Shown here: positions 55,233 through 64,000 of the stretch, piece after piece | How positions within the stretch are numbered: position 1 is the stretch's first letter | Layout of the letters: each line of letters starts with the position of its first letter | From: Mycolicibacterium lutetiense | GTDB lineage: Bacteria > Actinomycetota > Actinomycetes > Mycobacteriales > Mycobacteriaceae | Length of the DNA: 64,000 nt | Direction: 5' to 3' | Assembly: GCF_017876775.1 (NCBI RefSeq) | Contig: NZ_JAGIOP010000002.1 | Location: 4,216,001 to 4,280,000, forward strand | The notes under the pieces: generated by a model | Databases searched by the model: none | Told to the model about the DNA's origin: nothing | Seen by the model: only the letters and a program-made list of their open reading frames with translations | Translations under genes and position numbers: made by a program

Positions 55233-57376
55233 CACAGTCCGCACAGCCGCCGGCCGCCAAACGCGGCAACCATCGCCGTGAGCACCACGGCGACGTGTTC
55301 ATCGACCCCTACGAATGGTTGCGGGACAAGGACAACCCCGAGGTGATCGCGCACCTGGAGGCCGAGAACGCCTACACCGAGGCCGCCACCGGGCATCTGG
55401 AGCCGTTGCGGCAGAAGATCTTCGACGAGATCAAGGCCCGCACCAAGGAAACCGACCTTTCGGTGCCGATGCGCCGCAATGACTGGTGGTACTACGCGCG
55501 CAGCTTCGAGGGCAAGCAGTACGCGGTGCACTGTCGGTGCCCGATCGGAGACCCTGACGACTGGACTCCGCCTGCGCTCGACGAGGGTGCCGAGATTCCC
55601 GGTGAGCAGATCTTGCTCGACGAGAATGTCGAGGCCGACGGTCACGAGTACTTCTCGCTCGGCGCGGCCACGGTGAGCCTGGACGGCAATGTCCTGGCCT
55701 ATTCGGTGGACGTCTTGGGTGACGAGCGATACACCATGAAGTTCAGGGATTTACGCACCGGCGAGCTCTACGACGACACGATCGCCGGGATCGGCGGCGG
55801 CGGCACCTGGGCCGCCGACAGTCGCACGCTGTACTACACCACGGTGGACGACGCCTGGCGGCCCGACACCGTGTGGCGCCACCGGCTGGCCTCGGGCCTG
55901 CCCGCCGAGAAGGTGTATCACGAACCCGACGAACGGTTCTGGGTCGCGATCGGACGCAGCCGCAGCGACAAATACCTGTTCGTCGCGTCGGGTAGCGCGG
56001 TCACCACCGAGGTCCGCTATGTCGATGCGAATGACCCGACCGCCGAGCTCACCACCGTCTGGGAGCGTCGCGACCTGGTGGAGTACTCCGTCGAGCACGC
56101 CGTGGTGGGGGGCGAGGACCGGTTCCTGATCCTGCACAACGACGGCGCCGAGAACTTCATGCTGGTCGACGCGCCGGTCAGTGATCCCAGTAGTTTCCGG
56201 ATGCTGATCGAACACGAGCCGGACGTGCGGCTGGACGGTGTCGATGCGTTCGACGGTTTTCTCGTGATCAGTTACCGCAGTGAGGCATTGCCGAAGATGG
56301 CACTGTGGCCGCTCACCGCCGACGGCTACGGCACGCGCGAGGAGCTGACCTTCGATTCCGAGTTGACCGCCGCAGGGATGGGCGGCAACCCGAACTGGTC
56401 CGCGCCGAAGTTGCGGATCGGCGCCACCTCGTTCATCACTCCGGCGCGGATCTACGACCTCGACCTGGCCACCGGGGAGCGCACCCTGCTGCGGGAGCAG
56501 CCGGTGCTGGGCGGCTACCGGCCGGAAGACTATGTGGAGCGTCGGGATTGGGCGACCGCCCCCGACGGGGCGCGGGTCCCGATCTCGATCATCCACCGGG
56601 CCGGGTTGCAGTTCCCGGCGCCGGCGCTGCTCTACGGTTACGGCGCCTACGAGTCGTGTGAGGATCCGCGGTTCTCGATCGCCCGGTTGTCATTGCTCGA
56701 CCGGGGCATGGTGTTCGTGATCGCGCACGTGCGCGGCGGCGGCGAATTGGGCCGGCCGTGGTACGAGCACGGCAAGCTGCTGGAGAAGACCAACACCTTC
56801 ACCGATTTCATCGCGGCGGCACGCCATCTCATTGACGACGGGGTGACCCGGCCGCAGAATCTGGTGGCCCTCGGTGGCAGTGCCGGTGGATTGTTGATGG
56901 GTGCGGTGGCCAACATGGCCCCGGAGTTGTTCGCCGGGATCCTGGCCCAGGTGCCGTTCGTCGACGCGCTGACGACCATTCTTGATCCCTCGTTGCCGCT
57001 GACGGTGACGGAGTGGGACGAGTGGGGAAATCCGTTGGAGGACCCCGAGGTGTACCGCTACATGAAGGCCTACACGCCGTACGAGAACGTGGCGGCCCAG
57101 GACTATCCGGCGATCCTGGCGATGACCTCGCTCAATGACACCCGGGTGTATTACGTCGAACCGGCAAAATGGGTTGCTGCACTGCGTCATACGAAGACTG
57201 ACGGTCATCCCGTGCTGCTCAAGACGGAGATGGTGGCCGGTCACGGCGGTCTGTCCGGTCGGTACGAGCGATGGAAGGAGGCTGCGTTCCAGTACGCCTG
57301 GTTGCTAGCTGCCGCCGACCGCGACAACTACGGCCGCGGCCAGGTAGACAGCCTCTTCGGCGGTCCGGACGCTTAA
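55229..57376 (+). CDS. ptrB: Oligopeptidase B (prolyl oligopeptidase family S9A), intact
   Basis: 715 residues from [17 protein letters not shown]. Cleaves peptides after basic residues. N-terminal beta-propeller, C-terminal hydrolase domain with [12 protein letters not shown] (Ser), [15 protein letters not shown] (Asp) and [11 protein letters not shown] (His). In M. tuberculosis the gene is split into ptrBa and ptrBb (Rv0781, Rv0782); here one frame runs unbroken, the ancestral form. The 3' end overlaps the convergent DoxX-like gene. Confidence 0.96.
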   Translation: MTQSAQPPAAKRGNHRREHHGDVFIDPYEWLRDKDNPEVIAHLEAENAYTEAATGHLEPLRQKIFDEIKARTKETDLSVPMRRNDWWYYARSFEGKQYAVHCRCPIGDPDDWTPPALDEGAEIPGEQILLDENVEADGHEYFSLGAATVSLDGNVLAYSVDVLGDERYTMKFRDLRTGELYDDTIAGIGGGGTWAADSRTLYYTTVDDAWRPDTVWRHRLASGLPAEKVYHEPDERFWVAIGRSRSDKYLFVASGSAVTTEVRYVDANDPTAELTTVWERRDLVEYSVEHAVVGGEDRFLILHNDGAENFMLVDAPVSDPSSFRMLIEHEPDVRLDGVDAFDGFLVISYRSEALPKMALWPLTADGYGTREELTFDSELTAAGMGGNPNWSAPKLRIGATSFITPARIYDLDLATGERTLLREQPVLGGYRPEDYVERRDWATAPDGARVPISIIHRAGLQFPAPALLYGYGAYESCEDPRFSIARLSLLDRGMVFVIAHVRGGGELGRPWYEHGKLLEKTNTFTDFIAAARHLIDDGVTRPQNLVALGGSAGGLLMGAVANMAPELFAGILAQVPFVDALTTILDPSLPLTVTEWDEWGNPLEDPEVYRYMKAYTPYENVAAQDYPAILAMTSLNDTRVYYVEPAKWVAALRHTKTDGHPVLLKTEMVAGHGGLSGRYERWKEAAFQYAWLLAAADRDNYGRGQVDSLFGGPDA

Positions 57377-57751
57377 CCGCGAGGCCATCGACTTCGGGGG
57401 ATTCGGCATCCGTGCCGCGTAGACGTTGGCCGGAAACATGGCCAGCATGAGCAGGAACAGGCAGACTGCCGCCGCCACCCGGGTGGGCGGATAGAGCAAT
57501 CCTGCCGCGCCGGCCAGTTCCAGCACTCCGGTGACCGTCACCAAGGTGCTCGGCGCGGGCAGCGTCGGGGGCACGATGGCGATCATGTCGCGCCGCAACG
57601 GGTTCACGAAGTGTGCGATGCCGGTCAGGGCGAACATCGCGGCCAGGCCGACCGCGATTGCCTCGGGCCAACTGTCGAGGTAGTCCACGCCCAACAGGCC
57701 GATCGCCCTGGCGGCCGCGCTGCCCAGCATGAGAGTCAGAAAGACGACCAT
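57305..57751 (-). CDS. DoxX-like membrane protein
   Basis: 148 residues from MVVFLTLMLGSAAARAIG (ATG 57751, preceded by GGGGATGTG); a GTG at 57787 would add twelve residues. Four transmembrane segments and the TGIAHFVNP motif near residue 45 place it in the DoxX/DUF4267 group. The last 72 bp overlap ptrB. Divergent from a TetR gene with a CCCTAT/ATAGGG dyad between, so probably its target. Confidence 0.85.
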   Translation of the reverse strand: MVVFLTLMLGSAAARAIGLLGVDYLDSWPEAIAVGLAAMFALTGIAHFVNPLRRDMIAIVPPTLPAPSTLVTVTGVLELAGAAGLLYPPTRVAAAVCLFLLMLAMFPANVYAARMPNPPKSMASRLSVRTAEEAVYLAAAVVVAVGGS

Positions 57752-57793
57752 CACATCCCCAATCTTGTCGGTGTCTAGATCGAACACGCTACG

Positions 57794-57822
57794 CCCTATC
57801 TAGTCGCTGTCAAGATATAGGG
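57794..57822. promoter_or_regulatory. Putative TetR operator between DoxX-like and tetR genes
   Basis: CCCTAT, 17 bp, ATAGGG; the dyad overlaps the AT-rich gap just before the tetR start at 57829. The spacing is typical of TetR-family sites, but the inner bases are poorly symmetric. Confidence 0.45.
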
Positions 57823-57828
57823 ATTAGG

Positions 57829-58392
57829 ATGGCCCGCATGGGCTATCACCATGGCGACCTCAAGACCGCGATCCTCGCGCAGGCCGCCACCCTGGTGGCC
57901 GAACGCGGCGCCGACGGCATCTCGCTACGCGAACTCGCGCGGGCCGCAGGCGTCTCGCACGCCGCCCCCGCGCACCACTTCACCGATCGACGCGGGTTGT
58001 TCACCGCCCTGGCCACCGAAGGGTTTCAGCTGCTGGCCGCAGCCCTGACGGAGGCCAGGCCACAGTTCATCGAGGCAGCCAAGGCCTATGTGCGCTTCGC
58101 CCTCGCCCATCCCGGCCACTACGAGGTGATGTTCGACAAGTCGCTCTACGACGACACCGATGCCGAACTGGTGGCCGCCGCGTCGGCCGCCGGAGCCGAA
58201 CTGAACCGCGGGGTTGCCACCCTGGCCGACCCCAAGGCCGCCGCCGACCCGGAAGGTGCCGCCCTGGCCGCATGGTCCCTGGTGCACGGCTTCTCGATGT
58301 TGTGGCTCAACGACGCGATCGACACCGCGGGCGATCCGATCGCCAAGGTGGAAGGGCTGGCCGCGATCCTGTTCGACGCCGAGGTCCGGTAG
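57829..58392 (+). CDS. TetR-family regulator with WHG-type C-terminal domain
   Basis: 187 residues. HTH ISLRELARAAGVSHAAPAHHF at about 27-47, followed by TDRRGLFTALATEGF; C-terminal region with AHPGHYEVMF and WSLVHGFSMLWL, typical of the TetR_C_33/WHG group. Probably represses itself and the divergent DoxX-like gene. The glutathione peroxidase gene follows after 10 nt and is probably co-transcribed. Confidence 0.92.
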   Translation: MARMGYHHGDLKTAILAQAATLVAERGADGISLRELARAAGVSHAAPAHHFTDRRGLFTALATEGFQLLAAALTEARPQFIEAAKAYVRFALAHPGHYEVMFDKSLYDDTDAELVAAASAAGAELNRGVATLADPKAAADPEGAALAAWSLVHGFSMLWLNDAIDTAGDPIAKVEGLAAILFDAEVR

Positions 58393-58402
58393 CTTTGCGC
58401 AC

Positions 58403-58891
58403 ATGAGCCTCAACGAGATTCCGCTGACCACTCTCGATGGCACGCCGACGACGTTGGCCGAGTTGGCAACCGGCGCAGCGCTGGTGGTCAACGTGGCGTC
58501 CAAGTGTGGGTTGACGCCGCAGTACAGCGCGCTGGAGAAGCTCGCCCAGGATTACGCTGCGCGCGGGCTGACCGTCATCGGGGTGCCCTGCAACCAGTTC
58601 ATGGGCCAGGAGCCGGGCAGCGCCGAAGAGATCCAGACGTTCTGCTCGTCCACCTATGGCGTGACGTTCCCGTTGCTGGCCAAGACCGATGTCAACGGCA
58701 CCGACCGCCACCCGCTCTACTCCGAGCTGACCCAAGCCGCCGACGCCGCCGGGGACGCCGGGGACATCCAGTGGAACTTCGAGAAGTTTCTGCTCGCCCC
58801 GGGCGGAACGGTGGCCCACCGGTTCCGCCCCCGCACCGAGCCGGATGCACCCGAGGTGATCGCGGCGATCGAAGCGGTCCTGCCGGCCTGA
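58403..58891 (+). CDS. Glutathione peroxidase-family thiol peroxidase
   Basis: 162 residues. Peroxidatic cysteine in NVASKCGLTPQY, Gln/Trp partners in PCNQFMGQEPG and WNFEKFLL, second Cys in QTFCSSTYGV. Mycobacteria lack glutathione, so the likely reductant is thioredoxin or mycothiol. The ATG at 58403 gives MSLNEIPLTTLDG, the usual start. Placed behind a TetR gene. Confidence 0.94.
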   Translation: MSLNEIPLTTLDGTPTTLAELATGAALVVNVASKCGLTPQYSALEKLAQDYAARGLTVIGVPCNQFMGQEPGSAEEIQTFCSSTYGVTFPLLAKTDVNGTDRHPLYSELTQAADAAGDAGDIQWNFEKFLLAPGGTVAHRFRPRTEPDAPEVIAAIEAVLPA

Positions 58892-58970
58892 CCGAAGGGC
58901 TAGCCCAATGGACACTCGGCGTCAGAGTGTTCGACACCGTCCCGAAATGTGACGTTGCCACACTGGCAGC

Positions 58971-59675
58971 GTGACCGGACAACTCATCGTCTCGATCTCG
59001 CAGCTCAGCGATCGCACGCTGGCCGATGTCGAGTCGTTCTGCGCCGAGCTCGATACCCGCGGCGTTCCCGCCTCGATGATGGTGGCGCCGCGGCTCAAAG
59101 GCGGCTACCGGTTGGACCGCGATGCCGACACGGTGGAATGGCTGGCCCGGCGACGCAGCGGCGGTGACGCCATCGTGCTCCACGGCTACGACGAGGCCGC
59201 GACCAAGAAGCGTCGCGGCGAGTTCGCTTCGTTGCCCGCCCATGAGGCCAACCTGCGGTTGATGGGTGCCGACCGGGTGCTCGAACACCTGGGCCTGCGT
59301 ACCCGATTGTTTGCCGCACCCGGCTGGACCATTTCGCAGGGCACCGTGACCGCATTGCCGCGCAACGGCTTTCGACTGTTCGCCGACCTCAACGGCATCA
59401 CCGACCTGGTTCGACAGACCACGACGAGAGCGCGGGTCGTGGGTATCGGCGAAGGATTTTTGTCCGAGCCGTGGTGGTGCCGGACCGTGGTGCTCGCCGC
59501 TGAGCGCACTGCGCGGCGCGAAGGCACGGTGCGGGTCGCCGTTGCTGCGCGGCACCTGCGCAAGCCCGGCCCGCGCCAGGCGATGCTCGACGCGATCGAC
59601 CTGGCTTTGCTGCACCGATGCGTGCCCACCGTTTACCGGTGGCGAGGATCTTCGGTACTGACCGAGGCCGCCTGA
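58971..59675 (+). CDS. DUF2334/polysaccharide-deacetylase-like protein (Rv0784-like)
   Basis: 234 residues from GTG 58971. NodB-like barrel of the DUF2334 group: LIVSISQLSDRTLADVESF, RGVPASMMVAPR, IVLHGYDE with the His-Gly-Tyr metal-site motif, and FAAPGWTIS. May deacetylate a sugar; the exact reaction is unknown. It precedes the FAD dehydrogenase by about 20 nt, as in M. tuberculosis. Confidence 0.88.
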   Translation: MTGQLIVSISQLSDRTLADVESFCAELDTRGVPASMMVAPRLKGGYRLDRDADTVEWLARRRSGGDAIVLHGYDEAATKKRRGEFASLPAHEANLRLMGADRVLEHLGLRTRLFAAPGWTISQGTVTALPRNGFRLFADLNGITDLVRQTTTRARVVGIGEGFLSEPWWCRTVVLAAERTARREGTVRVAVAARHLRKPGPRQAMLDAIDLALLHRCVPTVYRWRGSSVLTEAA

Positions 59676-59696
59676 CAAGGGCTAGTGTTGCGTCTC

Positions 59697-61340
59697 ATGG
59701 CAGACGCCGATGTCATTGTCGTGGGGGCGGGTCTGGCCGGATTGGTCGCCGCATGTGAGCTCGCCGATCGGGGCCTCCGTGTCCTGATCGTCGATCAGGA
59801 GAACGCGGAGAACCTGGGCGGTCAGGCATTCTGGTCGTTCGGTGGCCTGTTCTTCGTCGACAGCCCCGAACAACGCCGGCTCGGCATCCGCGACAGCCAG
59901 GAGCTGGCGCTGCAGGACTGGCTGGGCACCGCCGGTTTCGACCGACCCGAGGATCACTGGCCCCGGGAGTGGGCGCACGCTTACGTCGACTTCGCCGCCG
60001 GGGAGAAACGCAGTTGGTTGCGGGCCCGGGGGCTGCAGACCTTCCCGTTGGTCGGGTGGGCCGAGCGGGGTGGCTACGGGGCGCTGGGGCACGGCAACTC
60101 GGTGCCGCGTTTCCACATCACCTGGGGGACCGGCCCGGCGATCGTCGATGTCTTCGCCCGCCGGTTGGTCGACGAACCCCGGGTGCGATTCGCCCACCGG
60201 CACCGCGTCGATGAACTCGTCATCTCCGACGGCGCCGTCGTCGGCGTCCGGGGTTCGGTGCTGGAACCCTCCGACGCGCCTCGCGGGGCACCGTCAACGC
60301 GAAACATCATCGGAGAGTTCGAGTTCCGCGCATCGGCCGTGATCGTGGCCAGCGGTGGCATCGGTGGCAATCACGATCTGGTGCGCAAGAACTGGCCGGC
60401 CCGCATGGGCCGGGTGCCCGAGCAACTGCTCAGCGGGGTACCCGCGCACGTCGACGGACGCATGATCGGCATCGCCGAGACCGCCGGCGGCCACGTCATC
60501 AACAGCGACCGGATGTGGCACTACACCGAAGGCATCACCAACTACGATCCGATCTGGCCCGACCACGGGATCCGCATCCTGCCCGGGCCGTCATCATTGT
60601 GGTTGGACGCCAACGGAAAACGACTTCCCGGACCGCTGTACCCCGGCTTCGACACGCTCGGCACGCTCGAACACATCTGCCGTACCGGGCAGGACTACAC
60701 CTGGTTCATCCTCGACGCGCGGATCATCGCCAAGGAGTTCGCGCTGTCCGGCCAGGAGCAGAACCCCGACCTCACCTCCCGCAGCGTGCGTGACATTCTG
60801 GCCCGGGTGAAACCCGGCGCCCCGGCCCCGGTGCAGGCATTCGTCGATCGTGGCGTCGACTTCGTCAGCGCGCGTTCGCTTCGCGAGTTGGTGGCCGCGA
60901 TGAACGACGTGCCCGACGTGCTGGAACTCGACTACGCCACGGTGGCCGCCGAGGTCACCGCACGGGACCGCGAGGTCGTCAACAGATTCACCAAAGACGG
61001 ACAGGTGACCGCGATCCGAGCGGCCCGCAGTTACCTCGGTGACCGGTTCACCCGCGTCGTCGCCCCGCATCCGCTCACCGACCCCAAGGCCGGTCCGATG
61101 ATCGCCGTCAAACTGCACATTCTGACCCGAAAGTCCTTGGGCGGTTTGGAAACCGACCTGGATTCCCGGGTGCTCAAGGAAGACGGCACCGCGTTCGCCG
61201 GCCTGTACGCGGCGGGTGAGGCGGCCGGATTCGGCGGTGGCGGGGTGCACGGCTACCGATCCCTGGAAGGCACGTTCCTGGGCGGCTGCATCTTCTCCGG
61301 TCGGGCCGCCGGGCGAGGTGCGGCCGGCGACATCGCCTGA
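59697..61340 (+). CDS. FAD-binding dehydrogenase, KSTD/fumarate-reductase-like (Rv0785-like)
   Basis: 547 residues from MADADVIVVGAGLAGLV; the FAD Rossmann motif continues into RGLRVLIVDQE. Later conserved parts: GGQAFWSFGG, VASGGIGGNHDLV, and the C-terminal FAD clamp GGGVHGYRSLEGTFLGG. The group includes 3-ketosteroid delta-1-dehydrogenases and related flavoproteins; its substrate is not known. The upstream start at 59685 would add four residues only. Confidence 0.92.
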   Translation: MADADVIVVGAGLAGLVAACELADRGLRVLIVDQENAENLGGQAFWSFGGLFFVDSPEQRRLGIRDSQELALQDWLGTAGFDRPEDHWPREWAHAYVDFAAGEKRSWLRARGLQTFPLVGWAERGGYGALGHGNSVPRFHITWGTGPAIVDVFARRLVDEPRVRFAHRHRVDELVISDGAVVGVRGSVLEPSDAPRGAPSTRNIIGEFEFRASAVIVASGGIGGNHDLVRKNWPARMGRVPEQLLSGVPAHVDGRMIGIAETAGGHVINSDRMWHYTEGITNYDPIWPDHGIRILPGPSSLWLDANGKRLPGPLYPGFDTLGTLEHICRTGQDYTWFILDARIIAKEFALSGQEQNPDLTSRSVRDILARVKPGAPAPVQAFVDRGVDFVSARSLRELVAAMNDVPDVLELDYATVAAEVTARDREVVNRFTKDGQVTAIRAARSYLGDRFTRVVAPHPLTDPKAGPMIAVKLHILTRKSLGGLETDLDSRVLKEDGTAFAGLYAAGEAAGFGGGGVHGYRSLEGTFLGGCIFSGRAAGRGAAGDIA

Positions 61341-61346
61341 CCTGAC

Positions 61347-61985
61347 TCAGAATTGCGTGCCGTTTTCCTCGGTCAGCACCTGGAAGTCGGTCTTCGTCAT
61401 CTCGGAGAGACGTCCGTAATAGATGCCCCGCGCATTCGGCTCGATGATTCCCTGATGGATCGGCACCGCCCGGGTCGGGGCGACCGCGCGCAGGAAGTCA
61501 ACGGCCTCCGAGATTTTCATCCACGGGGCGGCCGCCGGGGTGGCCAGCACATCGACCGGTTCGCCGGGGACGAACAGCGCGTCCCCCGGATGCATGAGCC
61601 GGGCCGGATGCTCGTCGTCGCCCAGCAGGTACGAAATGTTGTCGATCACCGGGATTTCGGGATGGATCACCGCATGCCGGCCACCGGTCCCGCGCACATT
61701 CAGCGAACCGACCCGGAACGCATCCCCGGGATGCACCGCCTGCCACGGCTCGCCCAGCTGGGCGGCGGTCTGCGGATCGGCGTACAGCGCCGCCTGCGGG
61801 TTGGCCTCGATGAGCGCCGGCAGCCGGGCGACATCGGCGTGGTCCGGGTGCTGGTGGGTGATCAGGATCGCCGACAAGCCGGTGATGCCTTCGAAACCGT
61901 GCGAGAAGGTGCCCGGGTCGAACAGCACCGTGGTGTCCGAAATGTCGGCCAGTAGGCACGAATGTCCGAAATGCGTGAGTTGCAT
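61347..61985 (-). CDS. Metallo-beta-lactamase-fold hydrolase (Rv0786c-like)
   Basis: 212 residues from MQLTHFGHSCLLADISD. Zinc motif ITHQHPDHADVARL (HxHxDH), and later His in GGRHAVIHP and IHQGIIEPN. Belongs to the UPF0173/UlaG-like branch of the MBL superfamily. Convergent with the FAD dehydrogenase (6 nt gap) and divergent from the secreted protein gene. Substrate unknown. Confidence 0.9.
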   Translation of the reverse strand: MQLTHFGHSCLLADISDTTVLFDPGTFSHGFEGITGLSAILITHQHPDHADVARLPALIEANPQAALYADPQTAAQLGEPWQAVHPGDAFRVGSLNVRGTGGRHAVIHPEIPVIDNISYLLGDDEHPARLMHPGDALFVPGEPVDVLATPAAAPWMKISEAVDFLRAVAPTRAVPIHQGIIEPNARGIYYGRLSEMTKTDFQVLTEENGTQF

Positions 61986-62004
61986 CCCTATATTGTGACG
62001 CTCG

Positions 62005-62667
62005 GTGAGGCTATGGCGGGTGATCGTGGCGATGTCGATCGTGCTCTGCGGGCTGGCCGCAGCGCCACCTTCGGCTTGGTCGGAGCCCAGCGCCGACTGC
62101 CCGCCGCTGTGTGACCGCATTCCGGATTCGGCGTGGGTGGACACCTCGAAACTCCCGCTGGACCGCGAGTACAACTGGCCCGGACTGGCCGGCCTGGCCG
62201 TGACAGCCGTGGCACCGCGCTTCCGCGTCGAGGAGGAATGTGGGTCGCCGCTCGTGCCCGGTGACCCGCGCGGCTACGCCGTCGCGGCACGGTCTGAGGT
62301 CTCCCACCGCGACGGGCACTGGCAACTGCGCGTCCAGGTGATCCATTGGCGCGGCGAGACATGGCAGGGCGGTCAGACCGCGCTCGCGGTGGTACAGGGG
62401 GCGGGCGGTGCGCTGCGCGCCTGTCCGGGGGTCGGGACATCGGTCACCACCGACCGGCCCGGGCAGCTGGTGGCGGCGATGAACTTCGGCAACACCAGGG
62501 TGCTGCACCAGTATCTGTTCGCCGACCCGAACAACAGCACCGTGGTGGAGCTGGCCATGTGGTCGAGCACGCCGAAGCAGGTTCCATGGCCGGCGCCATC
62601 CGATCGCCAGGTGCTCGATGCGCTGGCCGACCCACTGTGCACGGCCTACATAGGGTCGTGCCGGTAG
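62005..62667 (+). CDS. Secreted protein of unknown function (Rv0787-like)
   Basis: 220 residues from a GTG. Signal peptide MRLWRVIVAMSIVLCGLA, cleavage near AWSEPS. Mature part has six or so cysteines (DCPPLCDR, EECGSP, RACPG, DPLCTAYIGSC), likely disulfides, and a beta-rich middle. It ends 10 nt before purS. Its presence between rv0786c-like and purS agrees with M. tuberculosis. Function not known. Confidence 0.85.
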   Translation: MRLWRVIVAMSIVLCGLAAAPPSAWSEPSADCPPLCDRIPDSAWVDTSKLPLDREYNWPGLAGLAVTAVAPRFRVEEECGSPLVPGDPRGYAVAARSEVSHRDGHWQLRVQVIHWRGETWQGGQTALAVVQGAGGALRACPGVGTSVTTDRPGQLVAAMNFGNTRVLHQYLFADPNNSTVVELAMWSSTPKQVPWPAPSDRQVLDALADPLCTAYIGSCR

Positions 62668-62677
62668 AGTGTGCGCC

Positions 62678-62917
62678 GTGGCAAAGGTGGTTGTGCACGT
62701 CATGCCGAAGGCGGAGATCCTCGACCCTCAGGGGCAGGCGATCGTCGGGGCACTTGGTCGGCTCGGACATGGTGGTATCGCGGACGTCCGGCAAGGTAAG
62801 CGTTTCGAGCTCGAAGTCGACGACTCCGTAGCCGACGAAACCCTGGCCGAGATCGCGGAGTCTCTGCTGGCCAACACGGTTATCGAGGACTTTTCCGTGA
62901 GCCGGGAGGGCTCGTGA
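62678..62917 (+). CDS. purS: FGAM synthase small subunit PurS
   Basis: 79 residues from GTG 62678 ([18 protein letters not shown]). Bridges PurQ and PurL in the formylglycinamidine ribonucleotide synthase complex, where ammonia from glutamine is passed to [19 protein letters not shown] and [10 protein letters not shown] are typical. Its stop overlaps purQ by 4 bp (GTGA). Confidence 0.97.
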   Translation: MAKVVVHVMPKAEILDPQGQAIVGALGRLGHGGIADVRQGKRFELEVDDSVADETLAEIAESLLANTVIEDFSVSREGS

Positions 62918-63588
62918 GCACCCGTGTCGGGGTGATCACCTTTCCCGGGACGCTCGACGACGTCGACGCGGCCCGAGCGGTACGTCTGGCCGGGGCCGAG
63001 GCGGTCAGTCTCTGGCACGCCGACGCCGACCTGAAGGGTGTCGACGCGGTCGTCGTGCCCGGCGGCTTCTCCTACGGTGACTACCTGCGCTGCGGGGCGA
63101 TCGCGAAGTTCGCCCCCGTCATGGGTTCGGTCGTGGAAGCCGCGGGCAAGGGCATGCCGGTCCTCGGCATCTGCAACGGCTTCCAGGTGCTGTGCGAGGC
63201 CGGGCTCCTGCCGGGTGCGCTGACCCGCAACGCCGGCCTGCATTTCATCTGCCGCGACGTGTGGCTGGAGGTCGCCTCCAACACCACCGCGTGGACGACG
63301 CGGTACGACGCCGGTGCCGATCTGCTCATCCCGCTGAAGTCGGGCGAGGGTCGGTACGTCGCCTCCGAGGCCGTGCTCGACGAACTCGAGGGCGAGGACC
63401 GGGTGGTCTTCCGTTACCGCGAGAACCTCAACGGTTCGATGCGCGGCATCGCCGGAGTGTGCTCGGAAAACCGTCGCGTCGTCGGCCTGATGCCGCACCC
63501 CGAACATGCCACCGAGGCATTGACCGGACCGTCCGACGACGGGCTCGGGTTGTTCTACTCCGCGCTGGACGCGGTTCTCTCGGTTTGA
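62914..63588 (+). CDS. purQ: FGAM synthase glutamine amidotransferase subunit PurQ
   Basis: 224 residues, GTG start. Class I glutaminase: [15 protein letters not shown] (oxyanion strand), nucleophile in [14 protein letters not shown], and His-Glu in [10 protein letters not shown]. Supplies ammonia to PurL. PurL is not in the window. Ends 30 nt before the convergent encapsulin gene. Confidence 0.98.
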   Translation: MSTRVGVITFPGTLDDVDAARAVRLAGAEAVSLWHADADLKGVDAVVVPGGFSYGDYLRCGAIAKFAPVMGSVVEAAGKGMPVLGICNGFQVLCEAGLLPGALTRNAGLHFICRDVWLEVASNTTAWTTRYDAGADLLIPLKSGEGRYVASEAVLDELEGEDRVVFRYRENLNGSMRGIAGVCSENRRVVGLMPHPEHATEALTGPSDDGLGLFYSALDAVLSV

Positions 63589-63620
63589 GTCCCGCCTCAC
63601 CGCGAGCGGGCACAGGGACT
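63588..63620. terminator. Possible bidirectional terminator between purQ and encapsulin
   Basis: AGTCCC at 63588-63593 pairs with GGGACT at 63615-63620, and CCCGC with GCGGG inside it, forming alternative stems across the whole convergent gap. No U-tract, which is usual in mycobacteria. Confidence 0.4.
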
Positions 63621-64000
63621 ATGCGGTGAGGGCGACGGACGCCTCGGCGGTGTAGGCGAGGAACGTCAGGGTCTCCTGCAGGTACAGCTGCACGCTCTCG
63701 GCGTCGTGGGACAGGTAGCCGATCGAGACATCGGTGCCGAGATGTAGATCGAAATCCCCACCTCGGGTGGACAATACGAACGCGCCGTCGATCGCCGGCG
63801 CCCAGATGATCTCACCGTCGACCAGCCGGCTCAGGTGCTCGCGGATCGGGTAGCCGTGCGCGGTGGTCTCACTGACCTTGGTGTAGGTGGCTGCCGACAG
63901 CAGCACGGAGTACGGCCCGTCGACACCGGCCAGCCGCAGCTCCGAGAGGGCCTGGGCGATCACGTCGGGAATCTCGCGGGCATCGTCGGGCAGCGCCAGT
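63619..64000 (-). CDS. Encapsulin nanocompartment shell protein (Cfp29-like), 3' part
   Basis: The frame stays open to the window edge, so only the C-terminal about 126 residues are seen. They match family 1 encapsulin of mycobacteria (Cfp29, Rv0798c): YTKVSETTAHGYPIREHLSR, then DGEIIWAPAIDGAFVLS, GGDFDLHLGTDVSIGY and YLQETLTFLAYTAEASVAL. The HK97-like shell encloses a dye-decolorising peroxidase, whose gene should lie just upstream, beyond position 64000. In M. tuberculosis the encapsulin lies about ten genes past purQ; here it is directly next to it. Confidence 0.93.
   Translation of the reverse strand, partial: LALPDDAREIPDVIAQALSELRLAGVDGPYSVLLSAATYTKVSETTAHGYPIREHLSRLVDGEIIWAPAIDGAFVLSTRGGDFDLHLGTDVSIGYLSHDAESVQLYLQETLTFLAYTAEASVALTA

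Overview
The window is chromosomal DNA from a mycobacterium, most likely a rapidly growing species of the Mycolicibacterium type. The DNA is GC-rich, genes are dense with 1-8 bp start/stop overlaps, and GTG starts are common. From 22 kb to the right end the gene order follows the M. tuberculosis block phoP-phoR to purS-purQ (Rv0757 to Rv0788, locus numbers recalled from memory), ending in an encapsulin (Cfp29-like) gene. otsA with a 54-residue small gene (Rv3490/Rv3489-like) also points to Mycobacterium.

Layout. 0.3-7.2 kb: an accessory metabolic cluster with two related cytochrome P450 genes (the first broken by a 1-nt frameshift), a class III aminotransferase with an extra N-terminal pseudo-aminotransferase half, a WS/DGAT-type acyltransferase with a variant active site, and an F420-dependent reductase-like protein. 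7.3-10.3 kb: otsA, its small neighbour, and three tandem secreted cysteine peptides. 10.5-12.3 kb: enoyl-CoA hydratase and an SDR. 12.3-13.4 kb: an AbiEi/DUF559-like gene framed by inverted copies of a hairpin. 13.4-17.9 kb: a four-gene molybdenum hydroxylase operon. 18-20.8 kb: secreted D,D-dipeptidase-like, cutinase-like and glycoside-hydrolase-like enzymes. 20.8-22.1 kb: an HNH nuclease beside tRNA-Thr(TGT) and a decapeptide-repeat protein.

22.2-37.5 kb: phoP-phoR with a PhoP-box-like array, a HIT protein, a desA1 remnant, then the minus-strand block SDR, KSI-like, adhB, Rv0762c-like, 3Fe-4S ferredoxin, cyp51, SDR, cyp123 and tetR, and a divergent plus-strand operon of aldehyde dehydrogenase, SDR, 3-hydroxyisobutyrate-dehydrogenase-like, carboxymuconolactone-decarboxylase-like and an unknown protein. 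Two copies of a GGACA-N2-TGTCC palindrome lie between the halves. 37.5-39.7 kb: an insertion with an EspA/EspE-like type VII secretion effector carrying a toxin-like C-terminal domain, followed at once by two lipoprotein genes, a plausible toxin/immunity set.

39.8-64 kb: purine genes (purD, purB, purC, purS, purQ) interleaved with P450s (a CYP125-like and cyp126), TetR regulators, an amino-acid permease, an RNase H-fold/RelA-SpoT fusion (RHII-RSD type), a TDT transporter, a second AbiEi/DUF559-like gene with a 27-bp hairpin upstream, an intact oligopeptidase B, glutathione peroxidase, a KSTD-like FAD dehydrogenase, and the 3' part of the encapsulin gene. The strongest candidates for undescribed biology are the type VII effector/lipoprotein set, the P450/pseudo-aminotransferase cluster, and the hairpin-framed AbiEi/DUF559 element.
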